This document shows, one piece after another, positions 1-9,281 of a stretch of 64,000 nt of DNA. This stretch comes from a virus. Below the pieces are notes generated by a model, which was given only the letters and a program-made list of their open reading frames with translations, had not been told where the DNA came from and made no database searches. The stretch spans positions 116,375 through 180,374 of the IMG/VR virus record IMGVR_UViG_3300033153_009093. One strand, written 5' to 3'. A program made the translations under genes and the position numbers. Every line of letters starts with the position of its first letter. Position 1 is the first letter of the stretch.

Positions 1-729
1 CTCATCAGAATGCCAATAACTGCCATTAAATTCAATCGCAAAACTCTTTGAGGGTATTACTATATCCAGTTCATAAGGCTTGATTATAGACCTATTGGAC
101 TGTTCATAATCAATATTTAAAGAGTCAAGAAAAGAACATATTTCTTTTTCCGGTTTTGAAACTTGATTTGAGCATTTTGGACAACTTCTTCCGCTTAAAT
201 GACTATTTGGTGTTTGTTTAAATATACCATGCTTAGGGCAAATTATTTTTATTTTAACCAGACTACCTTTATATTTTATTAATGAGTAGTCGTATTTATT
301 ATTATGTAATTTATTTGATTTATTAATAAAAGTATCATCTGTTATAGTTCGTCTATTACATTTTGGACAACCTGAGCCATATAAATGAGAATTTGCTTCT
401 TGCTAAAATATACCATGAACTTTACAAATAATTTTAATCTTTTTATGAATGGTTATATAATTAACTAACTTATAATTATATTTCTAACAATGTACTTTAA
501 TTGCTTTTTCAATAAATTCTTCTGTAGTTAATTTTTGAAAACCTGAACACTTTAGACAACCTTGTCCGCGTAAGTGTTTATTAGGAGTTTGATTAAATTC
601 TCCATGAATAGGGCAAAGTATTTTAACTTTTACATGAGCATTTACATACTTAACTAATTTATAATTATATTTCTAACCATGAACATTTATAGCTCGTTCT
701 ATAAATTTTTCAGTCGTTAATCTCTTCAT
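1..729 (-). CDS. Homing-type endonuclease: zinc-ribbon repeats plus VSR-like nuclease (partial)
   Basis: The start ATG is at 727-729 and the C-terminus runs off the left edge (243 codons visible). Three tandem modules of about 60 residues each carry the pattern H-x(3)-Y-N/D-Y, then C-P-x-H-G-x-F-x-Q, then H-L-x-G-x-G-C-x-x-C. A PD-(D/E)XK/VSR-like core follows, with ELDIVIPS and AIEFNGSYWHS near the end. This architecture is typical of free-standing phage homing endonucleases. In-frame TAG codons are at residues 19, 82 and 109. Residue 109 sits in HG-I-F-[TAG]-Q, where the family usually has Trp (HGxFWQ). The gene therefore only works under the phage's altered code. Family assignment is confident; cleavage target unknown. 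Confidence 0.85.
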
Positions 730-735
730 TATTAA

Positions 736-1461
736 TTATTCTCCGCAACTTGCACTTAAATTAACAGGTTCGGTATTTCCGGTGATTTTTTCTAATATTA
801 TATCCACTGTCATAATTCTAGCAGTTAATTGAATAGAAAGACTTCCTCCGTCCTTTTTACATTCCAAATTAAAACTTTCTAAAAATTGCTGATTATCATA
901 TAATGGTAAAGAATCAAATTGAAATAATTCCTATTTTCTTAATTTTTTATACGTCATTACTCCGCTGTTAATATCCATTGTTTGATATAATTTATCATTA
1001 TAAATAACTGAAAGATTAGACATTACACCTATAGCAATATTATAAATAGTATCAACTATAGGGTTCATGTCTTCTGTTAATGTCGCAGCTAATAAAATTT
1101 CATCCAATATATAATCAAAGTGTATAAGTTCTTCCATGCAATCTATATATGAAAAAGTTTCATTCAATGAAATTTTATTAATAAATGCTCTTATGCACTT
1201 TTCATCTACATTTCCATCTTGATCCGCTATCTAATTTAAATTATGGTATGCTTTCATTTGAGCTTGATAACTCGAAGGTAAACTAGTTACATTTAATATA
1301 GTATCATCGTCATCATAACAACCTTCTAATTTAAATGATACTTCGCATACAATTGTATCATTAATATGCTATATATCAAACATATTATATTTTAATGCTC
1401 TTGTCATATACGCAGGAGTTTTATTAGTATTGACATCATCTGATATTACAACTATATCCAT
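736..1461 (-). CDS. Unknown protein, read through three TAG codons
   Basis: Open for 241 residues only if TAG is sense (TAGs at 931-933 and near 1231 and 1371); it ends in TAA at 736-738. Start ATG at 1459-1461. The protein begins MDIVVISDDVN and is acidic, with a run of Asp in the middle (CYDDDD). I see no recognisable domain, signal peptide or membrane segment. It lies just downstream of the primase gene on the same strand and may share its transcript. Function unknown. Confidence 0.7.
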
Positions 1462-1472
1462 ATACCTTACCT

Positions 1473-2465
1473 TTATACAATTTTCTTAATTAATACATCT
1501 GTCAATTTATAATTATTATTAATATATTGATCATTTAAATCTATAAAATTTTTACTAGGGATAATGGCATACACATTATTATATAATTTATATTTATATA
1601 TTTTTTTATTATTAGATAATGTATTGATAATATTGGTAATAAACTTTAACTTATTAATATCATTATCAATAATTAAATATATATTATCATAAAAAAACTT
1701 TCCTGTATTCAATAAAAAATGAAATAATTTTTTATAATTCTTGCTACATAAAGCTAAATAATTTGAACTGGTTCCGTTTTGTAAAATGTCAGATACATTA
1801 ATAGTTATTAAATCAAACAAGCTTTCAGATATATATAAGTTCGAAAATCTATAATCATTTATCAAATAATAATAATCCAATTTATCATTATTTAATATTG
1901 AATAATTTATTTCTTTTATCTTTTTATAAGAATTCTTAGATTTAATATCATATTTATATAAAAATTTTGAATAAAAACTTTTATATATTAAAGTATTTTC
2001 AATGCAATCAATATTATAATTCTTTAATATATTATATGTCCTATTATCATTGCATCCTAATCGATACTTTACAAAATGATAGGCAATGCAATCAGTATTT
2101 ATAGTATTTTCATTGTTAAATATATTTACAATATCATATTTATAATCAACATTTATTTTTATTTTATTTCCTTTTTTAGAGAAATCGTAAGTATAAAAAT
2201 TAAAATACTGATCTAATAAAGTATTTATGTATTCTTTATTATTACCACTTTTTAATTCTTTTAATAGATTATAAACTATTCCACCTTCATTACATTTATA
2301 ACAATAAAAAAATCCATTATTATAATCTATTCTCATATGAGGTTTATTGTTTTTACTTCTACCACATAGAACGCAATTATATTGATTTACATTATCGCTG
2401 ATTTCCTTTTTATTATCTAAATATTGTTCTATAAAGGAAATTACCTGATATATATATTCATTCAT
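1473..2465 (-). CDS. DNA primase, T4 gp61-like
   Basis: A 330-residue protein. The N-terminal zinc-binding domain has C31-x2-C34 and C55-x2-C58 (YCYKC), as in DnaG/gp61 primases. A Toprim-like half follows, with YISES (acidic Glu) at about residue 210 and LIIDND at about 265, the two metal-binding stations of primases. It would make RNA primers for lagging-strand synthesis at the phage fork. Its ATG overlaps the TGA of the gp47-like gene (ATGA), and uvsX is upstream, so this is a replication/recombination operon. No in-frame TAG. The low-complexity Asn/Lys-rich sequence weakens fine matching. Confidence 0.75.
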   Translation of the reverse strand: MNEYIYQVISFIEQYLDNKKEISDNVNQYNCVLCGRSKNNKPHMRIDYNNGFFYCYKCNEGGIVYNLLKELKSGNNKEYINTLLDQYFNFYTYDFSKKGNKIKINVDYKYDIVNIFNNENTINTDCIAYHFVKYRLGCNDNRTYNILKNYNIDCIENTLIYKSFYSKFLYKYDIKSKNSYKKIKEINYSILNNDKLDYYYLINDYRFSNLYISESLFDLITINVSDILQNGTSSNYLALCSKNYKKLFHFLLNTGKFFYDNIYLIIDNDINKLKFITNIINTLSNNKKIYKYKLYNNVYAIIPSKNFIDLNDQYINNNYKLTDVLIKKIV

Positions 2466-3565
2466 ATTAAATATTTTTTAACAACGGATATTACATTTTC
2501 TACATCTATAGTAGACGTATTTCTATTTTCAAACATGACCATTAATAATGTCATTAATACTTCCATCTTTTCGCTATTATTTGTATCAATAAATTCATCT
2601 AACGTTATATCAAATTTTTCACATATATCATCAATTGATAAAGTTGAATCCATATCATTATTATTTTTTGCCAATTTTAATAATGAATTCAGTTCATATT
2701 CTATTTGTATTTCGCCTATAGAATAATCTTTATATAGCTCTTCTTTAAAAGTATTATCTATAACTACTGAAGGATCATGAATAATAAATTTTACATATGA
2801 ATGGTTATTAATATTCAATTTTGCAATATTATGATAGACATCACTATCTTTCCAAATATGAAAAGTATAATACTTTATAGAGTACTTATTTTGTAATATT
2901 TTAATATTATTCTTTTCTATTAATAAAAAATTATTGTTATCATAAGAATCATTATAATTCGAATTTATAGCACTGCCTATATTTAATATATTAAAATTAT
3001 TCCTATTTTTAAAAAAAGGAACATGATTATGTCCATTTATTAAATAGACAATTTTATCAACCTTTTCAAATATAGGAATTATATTAAAAAAAGTTGATCG
3101 GAATTTATATATTTCAGAAAAATCATTATGAGAATACAAATAATAATTCTTATATGATGTATCATTTATATATTCTTTAACATTATTAAATAAGATAGAA
3201 TAATCTATACTGTTAAAAATATAAGGAATATAGATATTATTATTTTCAAAAGTTAATTCATTATATATTTTTATGTTATCATTTAATAATAATAATTCAT
3301 AAATACTTTCTGTTTTAGTTATTAAATCATGATTACCAACTAAGATATTAATATCTTTAATATCTTTGTATATCAATATCAACTCTTTAAATAATTTTAA
3401 AGAGGCATTATCTATTGTAGACGATGTAAAAATATCCCCTAAAAAAACAACTGAATCAATATCATATAACCGATTCATTTGTTTAAGAAAAGGATATAGT
3501 AATTTTGAATAAAAACTAACATTATTTTTATTTAAATGAACATCGCCTATAATTAATTTACTCAT
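2462..3565 (-). CDS. Recombination nuclease subunit gp47/SbcD-like (Mre11 family)
   Basis: A 367-residue calcineurin-like phosphoesterase. Metal ligands are visible in order: GDVH (D8, H10), LGDIF (D44), GNHD (N78, H79, D80) and INGHNH near 180. It would pair with the gp46-like ATPase at 37000..38709 to resect DNA ends for recombination-dependent replication. In T4 these genes are adjacent; here they are 34 kb apart and on opposite strands, which is unusual. The last bases overlap the primase start (ATGA). Confidence 0.9.
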   Translation of the reverse strand: MSKLIIGDVHLNKNNVSFYSKLLYPFLKQMNRLYDIDSVVFLGDIFTSSTIDNASLKLFKELILIYKDIKDINILVGNHDLITKTESIYELLLLNDNIKIYNELTFENNNIYIPYIFNSIDYSILFNNVKEYINDTSYKNYYLYSHNDFSEIYKFRSTFFNIIPIFEKVDKIVYLINGHNHVPFFKNRNNFNILNIGSAINSNYNDSYDNNNFLLIEKNNIKILQNKYSIKYYTFHIWKDSDVYHNIAKLNINNHSYVKFIIHDPSVVIDNTFKEELYKDYSIGEIQIEYELNSLLKLAKNNNDMDSTLSIDDICEKFDITLDEFIDTNNSEKMEVLMTLLMVMFENRNTSTIDVENVISVVKKYLI

Positions 3566-3582
3566 ATTTTTAATATTTTATT

Positions 3583-3894
3583 TTATATTATAATTTCTAC
3601 TAATGTAGCAATATTCATACCATCAATCTTAATATGATACAGCGGTTTATACTTTTTGTCAACTATGAATATGTTTTTAATTCCTAATAGTATGTAATTA
3701 AAAAAATTAAATAATTGTTGTTTATTGATCATTCTATTATTGATAAACTTATTATATTCCACTTGTTTCCATTCTGTTAATATATGCTCTAAAAAAATAT
3801 AAATATCATCAATATTTGACATATCGTTATAAATATTAATAATTATATAAATATCATTATCATATAAACTTATAGTGTTATCAGAAACATTCAT
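3583..3894 (-). CDS. Unknown 103-residue protein
   Basis: A small acidic protein between the gp47-like and UvsX-like genes, with spacings of under 20 bases, so it is probably co-transcribed with them. No known motif. The predicted mix of strands and helices, and its position, make a recombination accessory role possible (T4 encodes small mediators such as UvsY), but sequence gives no support for that. Confidence 0.6.
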   Translation of the reverse strand: MNVSDNTISLYDNDIYIIINIYNDMSNIDDIYIFLEHILTEWKQVEYNKFINNRMINKQQLFNFFNYILLGIKNIFIVDKKYKPLYHIKIDGMNIATLVEIII

Positions 3895-3902
3895 TTATAT
3901 CT

Positions 3903-5036
3903 TTACCTTTTTTTAGCACCTTCATCTATCTTATCGATAATAGTTTCTATATCTTGTGATTCTGATGCATTTTCTGAAATTTTCATTGCGGTTGAAATTG
4001 ATGTAAACCTATCTAATTGAATCTTATCATTTTCAAAATAATAATTAAAAATTCTTTCTTTTGATTCTTCTACAAATTTTTTATCATCATCGGGGTAAAA
4101 CTCATTGAAGATGCTATTAATAGCATACTTCCATTTATTGACACATTTATCGGTTAATAAATATTGATAAAAATCTTTTAATCGATGTTTATTATCTTTA
4201 TCATCTGCAAAGAAATACCAACCTGACCTTGATCCTATATCCTTTTTTGATTTCAAATAATTAATAAGTGTCAACGGGGAGTCGTATCCTGAAGTATTTG
4301 TAACTTCGAATTCTATTTTTCTATGCGGTGATATTATTTTACTTTTTTTAGTTTGTATAGTTGACACAAATCCAAATTCAGGATTAATCAATTTTGACTT
4401 CTTTCTTGTTGCATATAATGTCAAAAATGATTTATGTTTTACAGCATTACAAGAAGGTGGTTCAACGGGCATATATTGACCTTGCATACTTTCCCTATGC
4501 TGATTCAAAGCAAACATAGTTAAATTATTATCATAAAATTTTGTAATTCTAAATAATTTAGTAAATGCTCTTGCTTGCATCCCTATCTTTTCATATCCAT
4601 CCAACTCTTCATTGGCGGGAGTTTGTTGTAATGTATCCCATATAATAAATAAATCTACTCCGGGATTATTTTCTTTAACCTCGAAAATAATTTGTCCCGC
4701 TCTTTCAATTGATTCGGGATTAAGAATTATAACATTATCTAGGTTTTCTATTCCTAATGATTTTAATCTCATACCTGTTACTGATTCTTCTGTATCAAAA
4801 TACAAAGCGATATATTCTTTTGATTGTTTTATATATGATGATAATATTTGTATTGCCAATGTCGATTTTCCAACTGATGAAGTTGCCCAAATATATTCCA
4901 ATTGATATTTTGGCATACCACCTGAACCAATAAAAGCATCAAATATAGGATTTCCTGTTAAAAAGAAATCATAATTATCATCTATTTTTATAATGTCCTT
5001 TTTTAATGTTTTGCGCAAAGCATCTAAATTTACCAT
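3903..5036 (-). CDS. uvsX: RecA-like recombinase, UvsX type
   Basis: A 377-residue RecA-fold ATPase. Walker A is at about residues 51-59 (ATSSVGKST), after a segment resembling the UvsX/RecA N-terminus (LTGNPIFDAFIGSGGMP). Walker B lies in VDLFIIWDTL, followed by the ALNQHRES region typical of the RecA core. It would catalyse strand exchange on ssDNA coated by the phage SSB. It sits with primase and gp47-like genes. No TAG codons. Confidence 0.85.
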   Translation of the reverse strand: MVNLDALRKTLKKDIIKIDDNYDFFLTGNPIFDAFIGSGGMPKYQLEYIWATSSVGKSTLAIQILSSYIKQSKEYIALYFDTEESVTGMRLKSLGIENLDNVIILNPESIERAGQIIFEVKENNPGVDLFIIWDTLQQTPANEELDGYEKIGMQARAFTKLFRITKFYDNNLTMFALNQHRESMQGQYMPVEPPSCNAVKHKSFLTLYATRKKSKLINPEFGFVSTIQTKKSKIISPHRKIEFEVTNTSGYDSPLTLINYLKSKKDIGSRSGWYFFADDKDNKHRLKDFYQYLLTDKCVNKWKYAINSIFNEFYPDDDKKFVEESKERIFNYYFENDKIQLDRFTSISTAMKISENASESQDIETIIDKIDEGAKKR

Positions 5037-5058
5037 TTCATATCCTTTTTATTTAATA

Positions 5059-5580
5059 TTATAGCGTATCAGGAGAAAGCATATTATCAATATCATCAAT
5101 ATCCTCACCTGATGATAAGTCCATTTTTATTCTATCATTATCTAATTTTTGTAATTTTAATAAATTATTGGTTATATCATTTAAAATTGTTCTTCGGTCT
5201 GATATAACTTGTCTAATTAAATCTAACATCTTTACAATATTTTCTTCATTAGTCATTTCATTATGACTATCAATATATTTTTTAAATAATAGTTTTTGAT
5301 ACTTATATTCCTTAATAGCCAATTTAAGCATTAGAATTATTGATCTGAATGTTATATTTTTAGACATTGAATCAGTGAGACTTGTTATATTATCTATATC
5401 AGAAATTACATCATCTGCATAAATATTTAATTCATCATTCTCTTTTAATAAATCAAAAAAGAGTTTAACGCTAGATGTATTATTATAACTGTTACTGTTA
5501 ACATTTTGTTCGGGCCTTAAATTTTGAATATTATTTTTTATATTTTCAAAATTCGTTAGTGGTATATTTTTTTGTTCCAT
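5059..5580 (-). CDS. Unknown helical protein upstream of uvsX
   Basis: 173 residues, Asn/Asp/Lys-rich and almost wholly helical by composition, with an acidic tail (SSGEDIDDIDNML). First gene of the left minus-strand operon, 22 bases before uvsX. It could be a recombination mediator, but no motif proves it. Confidence 0.6.
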   Translation of the reverse strand: MEQKNIPLTNFENIKNNIQNLRPEQNVNSNSYNNTSSVKLFFDLLKENDELNIYADDVISDIDNITSLTDSMSKNITFRSIILMLKLAIKEYKYQKLLFKKYIDSHNEMTNEENIVKMLDLIRQVISDRRTILNDITNNLLKLQKLDNDRIKMDLSSGEDIDDIDNMLSPDTL

Positions 5581-5649
5581 GTTTATTTACCTATAATAAA
5601 ATTATATATAATTAATTTCATAATCTAATACATAAAAAGGATTATTATA

Positions 5650-6144
5650 ATGCTTCGGATACCTAATATATTTATAGAAAATATTACCCATATATCAGCT
5701 AAACCTTTCTTTGATATAAAATTTGATTCCATAAAAGGAGTTAATATAAATAATGATTTTTTAGACATCATTTTTTACAGGTCATTAATAGGAAAAGTAT
5801 CTTCTAAAAAAAATGGAATCAAAATAAGATACTTTGATGAAAATAATAATATATTACATAATTCTAATATTTCAAAATTTAAAAAAACTATTTATGAAAA
5901 CAAAAAAATAGTATCAAATAAAAATAGTATCAAAATTAAAAAAAGTAATAATTGTAAATACCTAACTCGATTAGAAATTATTTTTACATATAATAGTATA
6001 GACACTATTATATTTGATACTAAAATTCCACAGAATACAATATTTTCTGAAAACACTAATGGAACTATTAAAAGTGGCATAGCTATTCCTTTAAATGAAA
6101 CTAATATTGAATTGTATAATAAATTTCAAATAATATATAAATAA
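5650..6144 (+). CDS. Unknown protein co-transcribed with the TnpB-like gene
   Basis: 164 residues starting MLRIPNIFIEN. The pattern of alternating hydrophobic residues suggests mostly beta strands; no catalytic motif, signal peptide or membrane helix. Only 1 base separates its TAA from the next ATG, so it is almost certainly translated from the same message as the TnpB homologue. The pair is a plus-strand island between two minus-strand operons, which suggests an accessory insertion. It could be a partner or cargo of the TnpB-like protein. Confidence 0.65.
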   Translation: MLRIPNIFIENITHISAKPFFDIKFDSIKGVNINNDFLDIIFYRSLIGKVSSKKNGIKIRYFDENNNILHNSNISKFKKTIYENKKIVSNKNSIKIKKSNNCKYLTRLEIIFTYNSIDTIIFDTKIPQNTIFSENTNGTIKSGIAIPLNETNIELYNKFQIIYK

Positions 6145-6145
6145 T

Positions 6146-7477
6146 ATGAAAAAGTGTATAAAAAATTATTCTATAAACATATCATCATCTAATTATAATA
6201 AATTAACCAATTATTTATTATACTATAATAAGTGTAAAAATTTATTTTATAATAAATATTAGAATGATATCGGTACAATATATTTACCATATAAATATGA
6301 ACTACGAGATACATTAGTTTCAAATATAAAAAATAATGATTTGAATATTAATGAATTGGATTTATTAAAAAGCGTTCCCGCTAAATTATAGAAAAACGCA
6401 TTAACTGAATCTATAACTAATTTAAAATCTAATTAGTCTAATACAAAAAATAGAATTAGACAAAAAATAAAAAAGAACAAAAATTTTTCTGAAAAAGATA
6501 CTCATTATTTATATTATGTACTTAAATCAAATAACATATTACATAATATAAATAATGGAGATTTGAATATAACCTTAGAAAAATTTGATGTAAATTATAA
6601 AAAACTTAATTCATATTTATATCGACAAATAAAAAAAGAAAAAAGAAAACCTTATTCTAAAAGTAATAGTTATATTATAGATAGTAGCTCGCAAATATTA
6701 TACAAACAAATAGATAATAATTTAATTTGTTTCCTATCAACATTAAAAAAACGAGAAAGGATTTTAATCCGTTTATCAAATAGTATAAAATATAAAGGCG
6801 ATATTCGTATAGTATTAAAAAATAATAAAATGGAACTACATAAAGTTATTAATATTAAACCTCAATTAAATAACAACAATTCTATTACTGGAATTTATAT
6901 TGATTTTAATAATTTATTCACAACCCAAAATAATATTTATGGTAAAAATTTCGATAAACTATTAAAAAAATTTGCACATATTATTCACTGTAAATCAAAT
7001 AAAAGGGAAATCCTTAAATCAATGAATAATATACTAATACAAAAAAATAACTTAGGTACAAAAAAATAGCACAGTAAAAAAAGAAAATTTATTAATGAAT
7101 TAAATTCCTTTATAAATTTGAATTTGAATTTATTAATTAAAGAAGAGCGGCCTAAAACTATTATTATAAAAAAAATAAATAAATATTTATTATATAATAA
7201 TAGAGATAATTTATTTAATATTCCAAACCATCATTTATAGATCTTAAATAATTATATAATAAATTACATTTATAAACGATTAGAATACAAAACACAATTA
7301 AATCAAATTAATATAATATTAGATAGTTCAAATTATACAATCAAAGTATGTAATAATTGTAAAAGTAGAAATACTATTATTACAAAAGGGTACTTTAAAT
7401 GTAATAATTGCATGGTTAGTATAACTAAAACATCTAATACAATAAACAATATGATTGAGCATCACGGTGTTAATTAA
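6146..7477 (+). CDS. Nuclease-dead TnpB homologue (TldR-like, candidate RNA-guided DNA-binding protein)
   Basis: 443 residues once TAGs at codons 39, 82, 97, 308 and 365 are read as sense. The C-terminal half aligns with TnpB/IS605-family RNA-guided nucleases. The RuvC-I site GIDxG is GIYID (Y251 for Asp). The RuvC-II site IVIED is IIIKK (K342 for Glu). The zinc ribbon is intact (C402-x2-C405, C419-x2-C422), but the RuvC-III DxNAA site is TSNTI (T429 for Asp, N431 kept). All three catalytic acids are thus lost while length and fold features are kept, as in TldR proteins, which are TnpB-derived RNA-guided transcriptional repressors. No tnpA and no IS200/IS605 ends are seen. Loss of catalysis by simple decay is the alternative, but the frame is intact. 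Confidence 0.8.
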
Positions 7478-7588
7478 TGTTGTTTACCTAACTGGTTTTT
7501 GGAAAATGTATATTTATATACATTACTGGTTTAACCTAACTTCACGGAAAGAGAAATTTAAATTCAGTTAATAGTAAATTCCCTTATA
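7478..7588 (+). ncRNA. Candidate omega-RNA-like guide RNA downstream of the TnpB homologue
   Basis: In TnpB and TldR systems the guide RNA scaffold overlaps or follows the 3' end of the protein gene and ends in the guide. This non-coding stretch sits exactly there and is followed at once by a strong terminator. It holds an 8-bp hairpin (7505-7512 with 7517-7524, loop TTTA), partial direct repeats around CTAACTGGTTT and TTACTGGTTTA, and a weaker stem between 7552-7559 and 7575-7582. The 5' limit may lie inside the coding region. Guide boundaries cannot be set from one sequence. Confidence 0.4.
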
Positions 7589-7618
7589 CCGGAGAAGATT
7601 TTCTTCTCCGGTTTTTTT
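7589..7618 (+). terminator. Rho-independent terminator after the TnpB-like unit
   Basis: 9-bp GC-rich stem (CCGGAGAAG at 7589-7597 with 7603-7611), 5-base loop and a run of seven T. It ends the plus-strand island and lies against the 3' end of the convergent DUF5662 gene. Confidence 0.9.
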
Positions 7619-8069
7619 ATAGATACTTTTCAATTTTTTTATTAGTACTTTCATGTAAAATCATATCACTTTTATTTTTATTAAAATATGATTTTGGTGT
7701 GCCTTCAAATTTTCTCGACATTCCCCTCTAATCGGCAATCATTTGAAGTATGTATTTTTTTGGCATTTCAATAGGAATTATTTCATTTTTCCTTGTTACA
7801 GATACCTAGTAATTCTAATGATGTTTATTTCTTTTTTGATGTTTATTCTACCCTTGTTGAAATAATTTATCGTTTCCATCAGATTTACAATAATTATTTA
7901 AGCTATCTTTCTTTTCAAAAAAGATAGCAGATGGTATAAATTCGGATGGTAAAAATTTTGATAAGTCATGAGTAATTGCATGATAATATAGTCCCATGTT
8001 GATACATTCTATTCCTACATTCTTTTTATGCTCAATAATATATTTAAAATATTTCTAATATTTATTCAT
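7617..8069 (-). CDS. DUF5662 family protein; key evidence that TAG encodes tryptophan
   Basis: 150 residues with in-frame TAG at codons 5, 74, 85, 88 and 114, ending in TAA. The family has a strongly conserved pattern: KYWKYLKY near the start, HDLSKFxPSEF, then AWLLHQKRNPHHWQYW, MPxKY and ADWRG. Here these read KY[TAG]KYFKY, HDLSKFLPSEF, G[TAG]NKHQKRNKHH[TAG]NY[TAG], MPKKY and AD[TAG]RG. All five TAGs fall on family Trp positions, and the protein has no TGG codon. The biochemical function of the family is unknown. The family consensus is from memory, not from a search. Confidence 0.85.
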
Positions 8070-8079
8070 TTTTTAACCT

Positions 8080-9084
8080 TTAATTAAATAATTTATTATT
8101 TAACTTAATAATTTTTGATTTCATATTAGCAATAGAAAAGTTTATACTTTTACTTATATCTTTTTCAACGAATATATAATAATACATTACCATTGACATA
8201 AATATATCTCCGCATCCTGAAGTAGTATTTATATTATTTATAATAGTATGACTTATATCTATTTTAAATTCTTTTATTTCTTTTTCATTACTATTATCAA
8301 AATAAATAATATCTTTAATGCCTCTAGTTATAATAAGGTACTTATAATCATACGCATATATTAAATCTTTTACCGGTTCATATTCTTTTTCATTTAGTTG
8401 TATTATAGTTTCGGTATTATATACGCTCTTTAATTTAGAAATCAATTCTTTAAAATATAATATCTTATGAGGTTTTGTATTTAAAAATAATGTATCTATT
8501 TTCCATTCATTATAAATAATATCATTTAATAAATTTTTTATAGATTCTTCAGTAAAGTACCCCTTATCATAATCTATAAGTATTAAAGAATTATTTTTTT
8601 CTTTAAACGCATAATTACAATTGATATGTTTCATTTTTATATCATTATCAATATCAAACCGATAAAAAATTTTGTTTTGTTTTTTTGAATAGAATCTAAA
8701 TTTTACTGTCGGTTTAATAGTATCATTAAGATAATATATCGGCCTCATTTTAATTATATCAAAATGGCGATAGTTCTTATTGCTTAGATATTTTATACTT
8801 CTATCAAATATCTCTTGTAAATTAAATCCATGCAATTTATCGTCATAGTTCACGTAATTAAAATTTGGTAATAAGTATTTAACATTATAGTCAAAATTTA
8901 AATCGTTGTTGATAATATCTAATAAATTTTCTAATATAAATCCACAACCACCGGGGTATACCGATAATGAATTATAATAACCTTTATATGATTCACTATT
9001 TACAATTTCTTGATTTTGTGATATATTTACATTATCAATATAAACATCTGCAATATAGTCACCTAAAATTACACTATTATTCAT
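8080..9084 (-). CDS. PfkB-family sugar kinase, heptose-7-phosphate kinase (HldE-N)-like
   Basis: 334 residues. The N-terminus (LGDYIADVYIDNVN) and the glycine motif YPGGCG at 43-48 match ribokinase-fold kinases, most closely the kinase half of HldE (GDxxxDRY...PGGAGN). The C-terminal anion-hole motif is TSGCGDIF near residue 290, with the catalytic Asp of GxGD present. It could phosphorylate heptose-7-phosphate made by the GmhA-like isomerase at 34226..34723. Other PfkB substrates (ribose, fructose) cannot be excluded. Confidence 0.7.
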   Translation of the reverse strand: MNNSVILGDYIADVYIDNVNISQNQEIVNSESYKGYYNSLSVYPGGCGFILENLLDIINNDLNFDYNVKYLLPNFNYVNYDDKLHGFNLQEIFDRSIKYLSNKNYRHFDIIKMRPIYYLNDTIKPTVKFRFYSKKQNKIFYRFDIDNDIKMKHINCNYAFKEKNNSLILIDYDKGYFTEESIKNLLNDIIYNEWKIDTLFLNTKPHKILYFKELISKLKSVYNTETIIQLNEKEYEPVKDLIYAYDYKYLIITRGIKDIIYFDNSNEKEIKEFKIDISHTIINNINTTSGCGDIFMSMVMYYYIFVEKDISKSINFSIANMKSKIIKLNNKLFN

Positions 9085-9250
9085 TTAATTCTCTTTCTTC
9101 TTTTAATAAATTATCATGTCGCTGAGAAATATTCTTTTCACATTCTTTAAAATTGGTGATTAATAGTTTCAATATTTCTTTTTTTTTATTTACATTATCT
9201 ATTACATCATATTCTTGTATTAACTTAATAATGACATCAATGTCTATCAT
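9077..9250 (-). CDS. Unknown 57-residue charged helical protein
   Basis: Starts MIDIDVIIKLIQEYD and is nearly all helix by composition. Its last codons overlap the start of the kinase gene by 8 bases (AATGAATAA), which suggests translational coupling. No known family. Confidence 0.55.
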   Translation of the reverse strand: MIDIDVIIKLIQEYDVIDNVNKKKEILKLLITNFKECEKNISQRHDNLLKEERELNE

Positions 9251-9281
9251 AATATATTTATATCATTTTTTATCTTAATAA

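Noticed and set aside
6146-7477. Active IS605-type transposon
   Set aside because: No TnpA gene nearby, no recognisable ends, and all catalytic residues of the TnpB homologue are lost.
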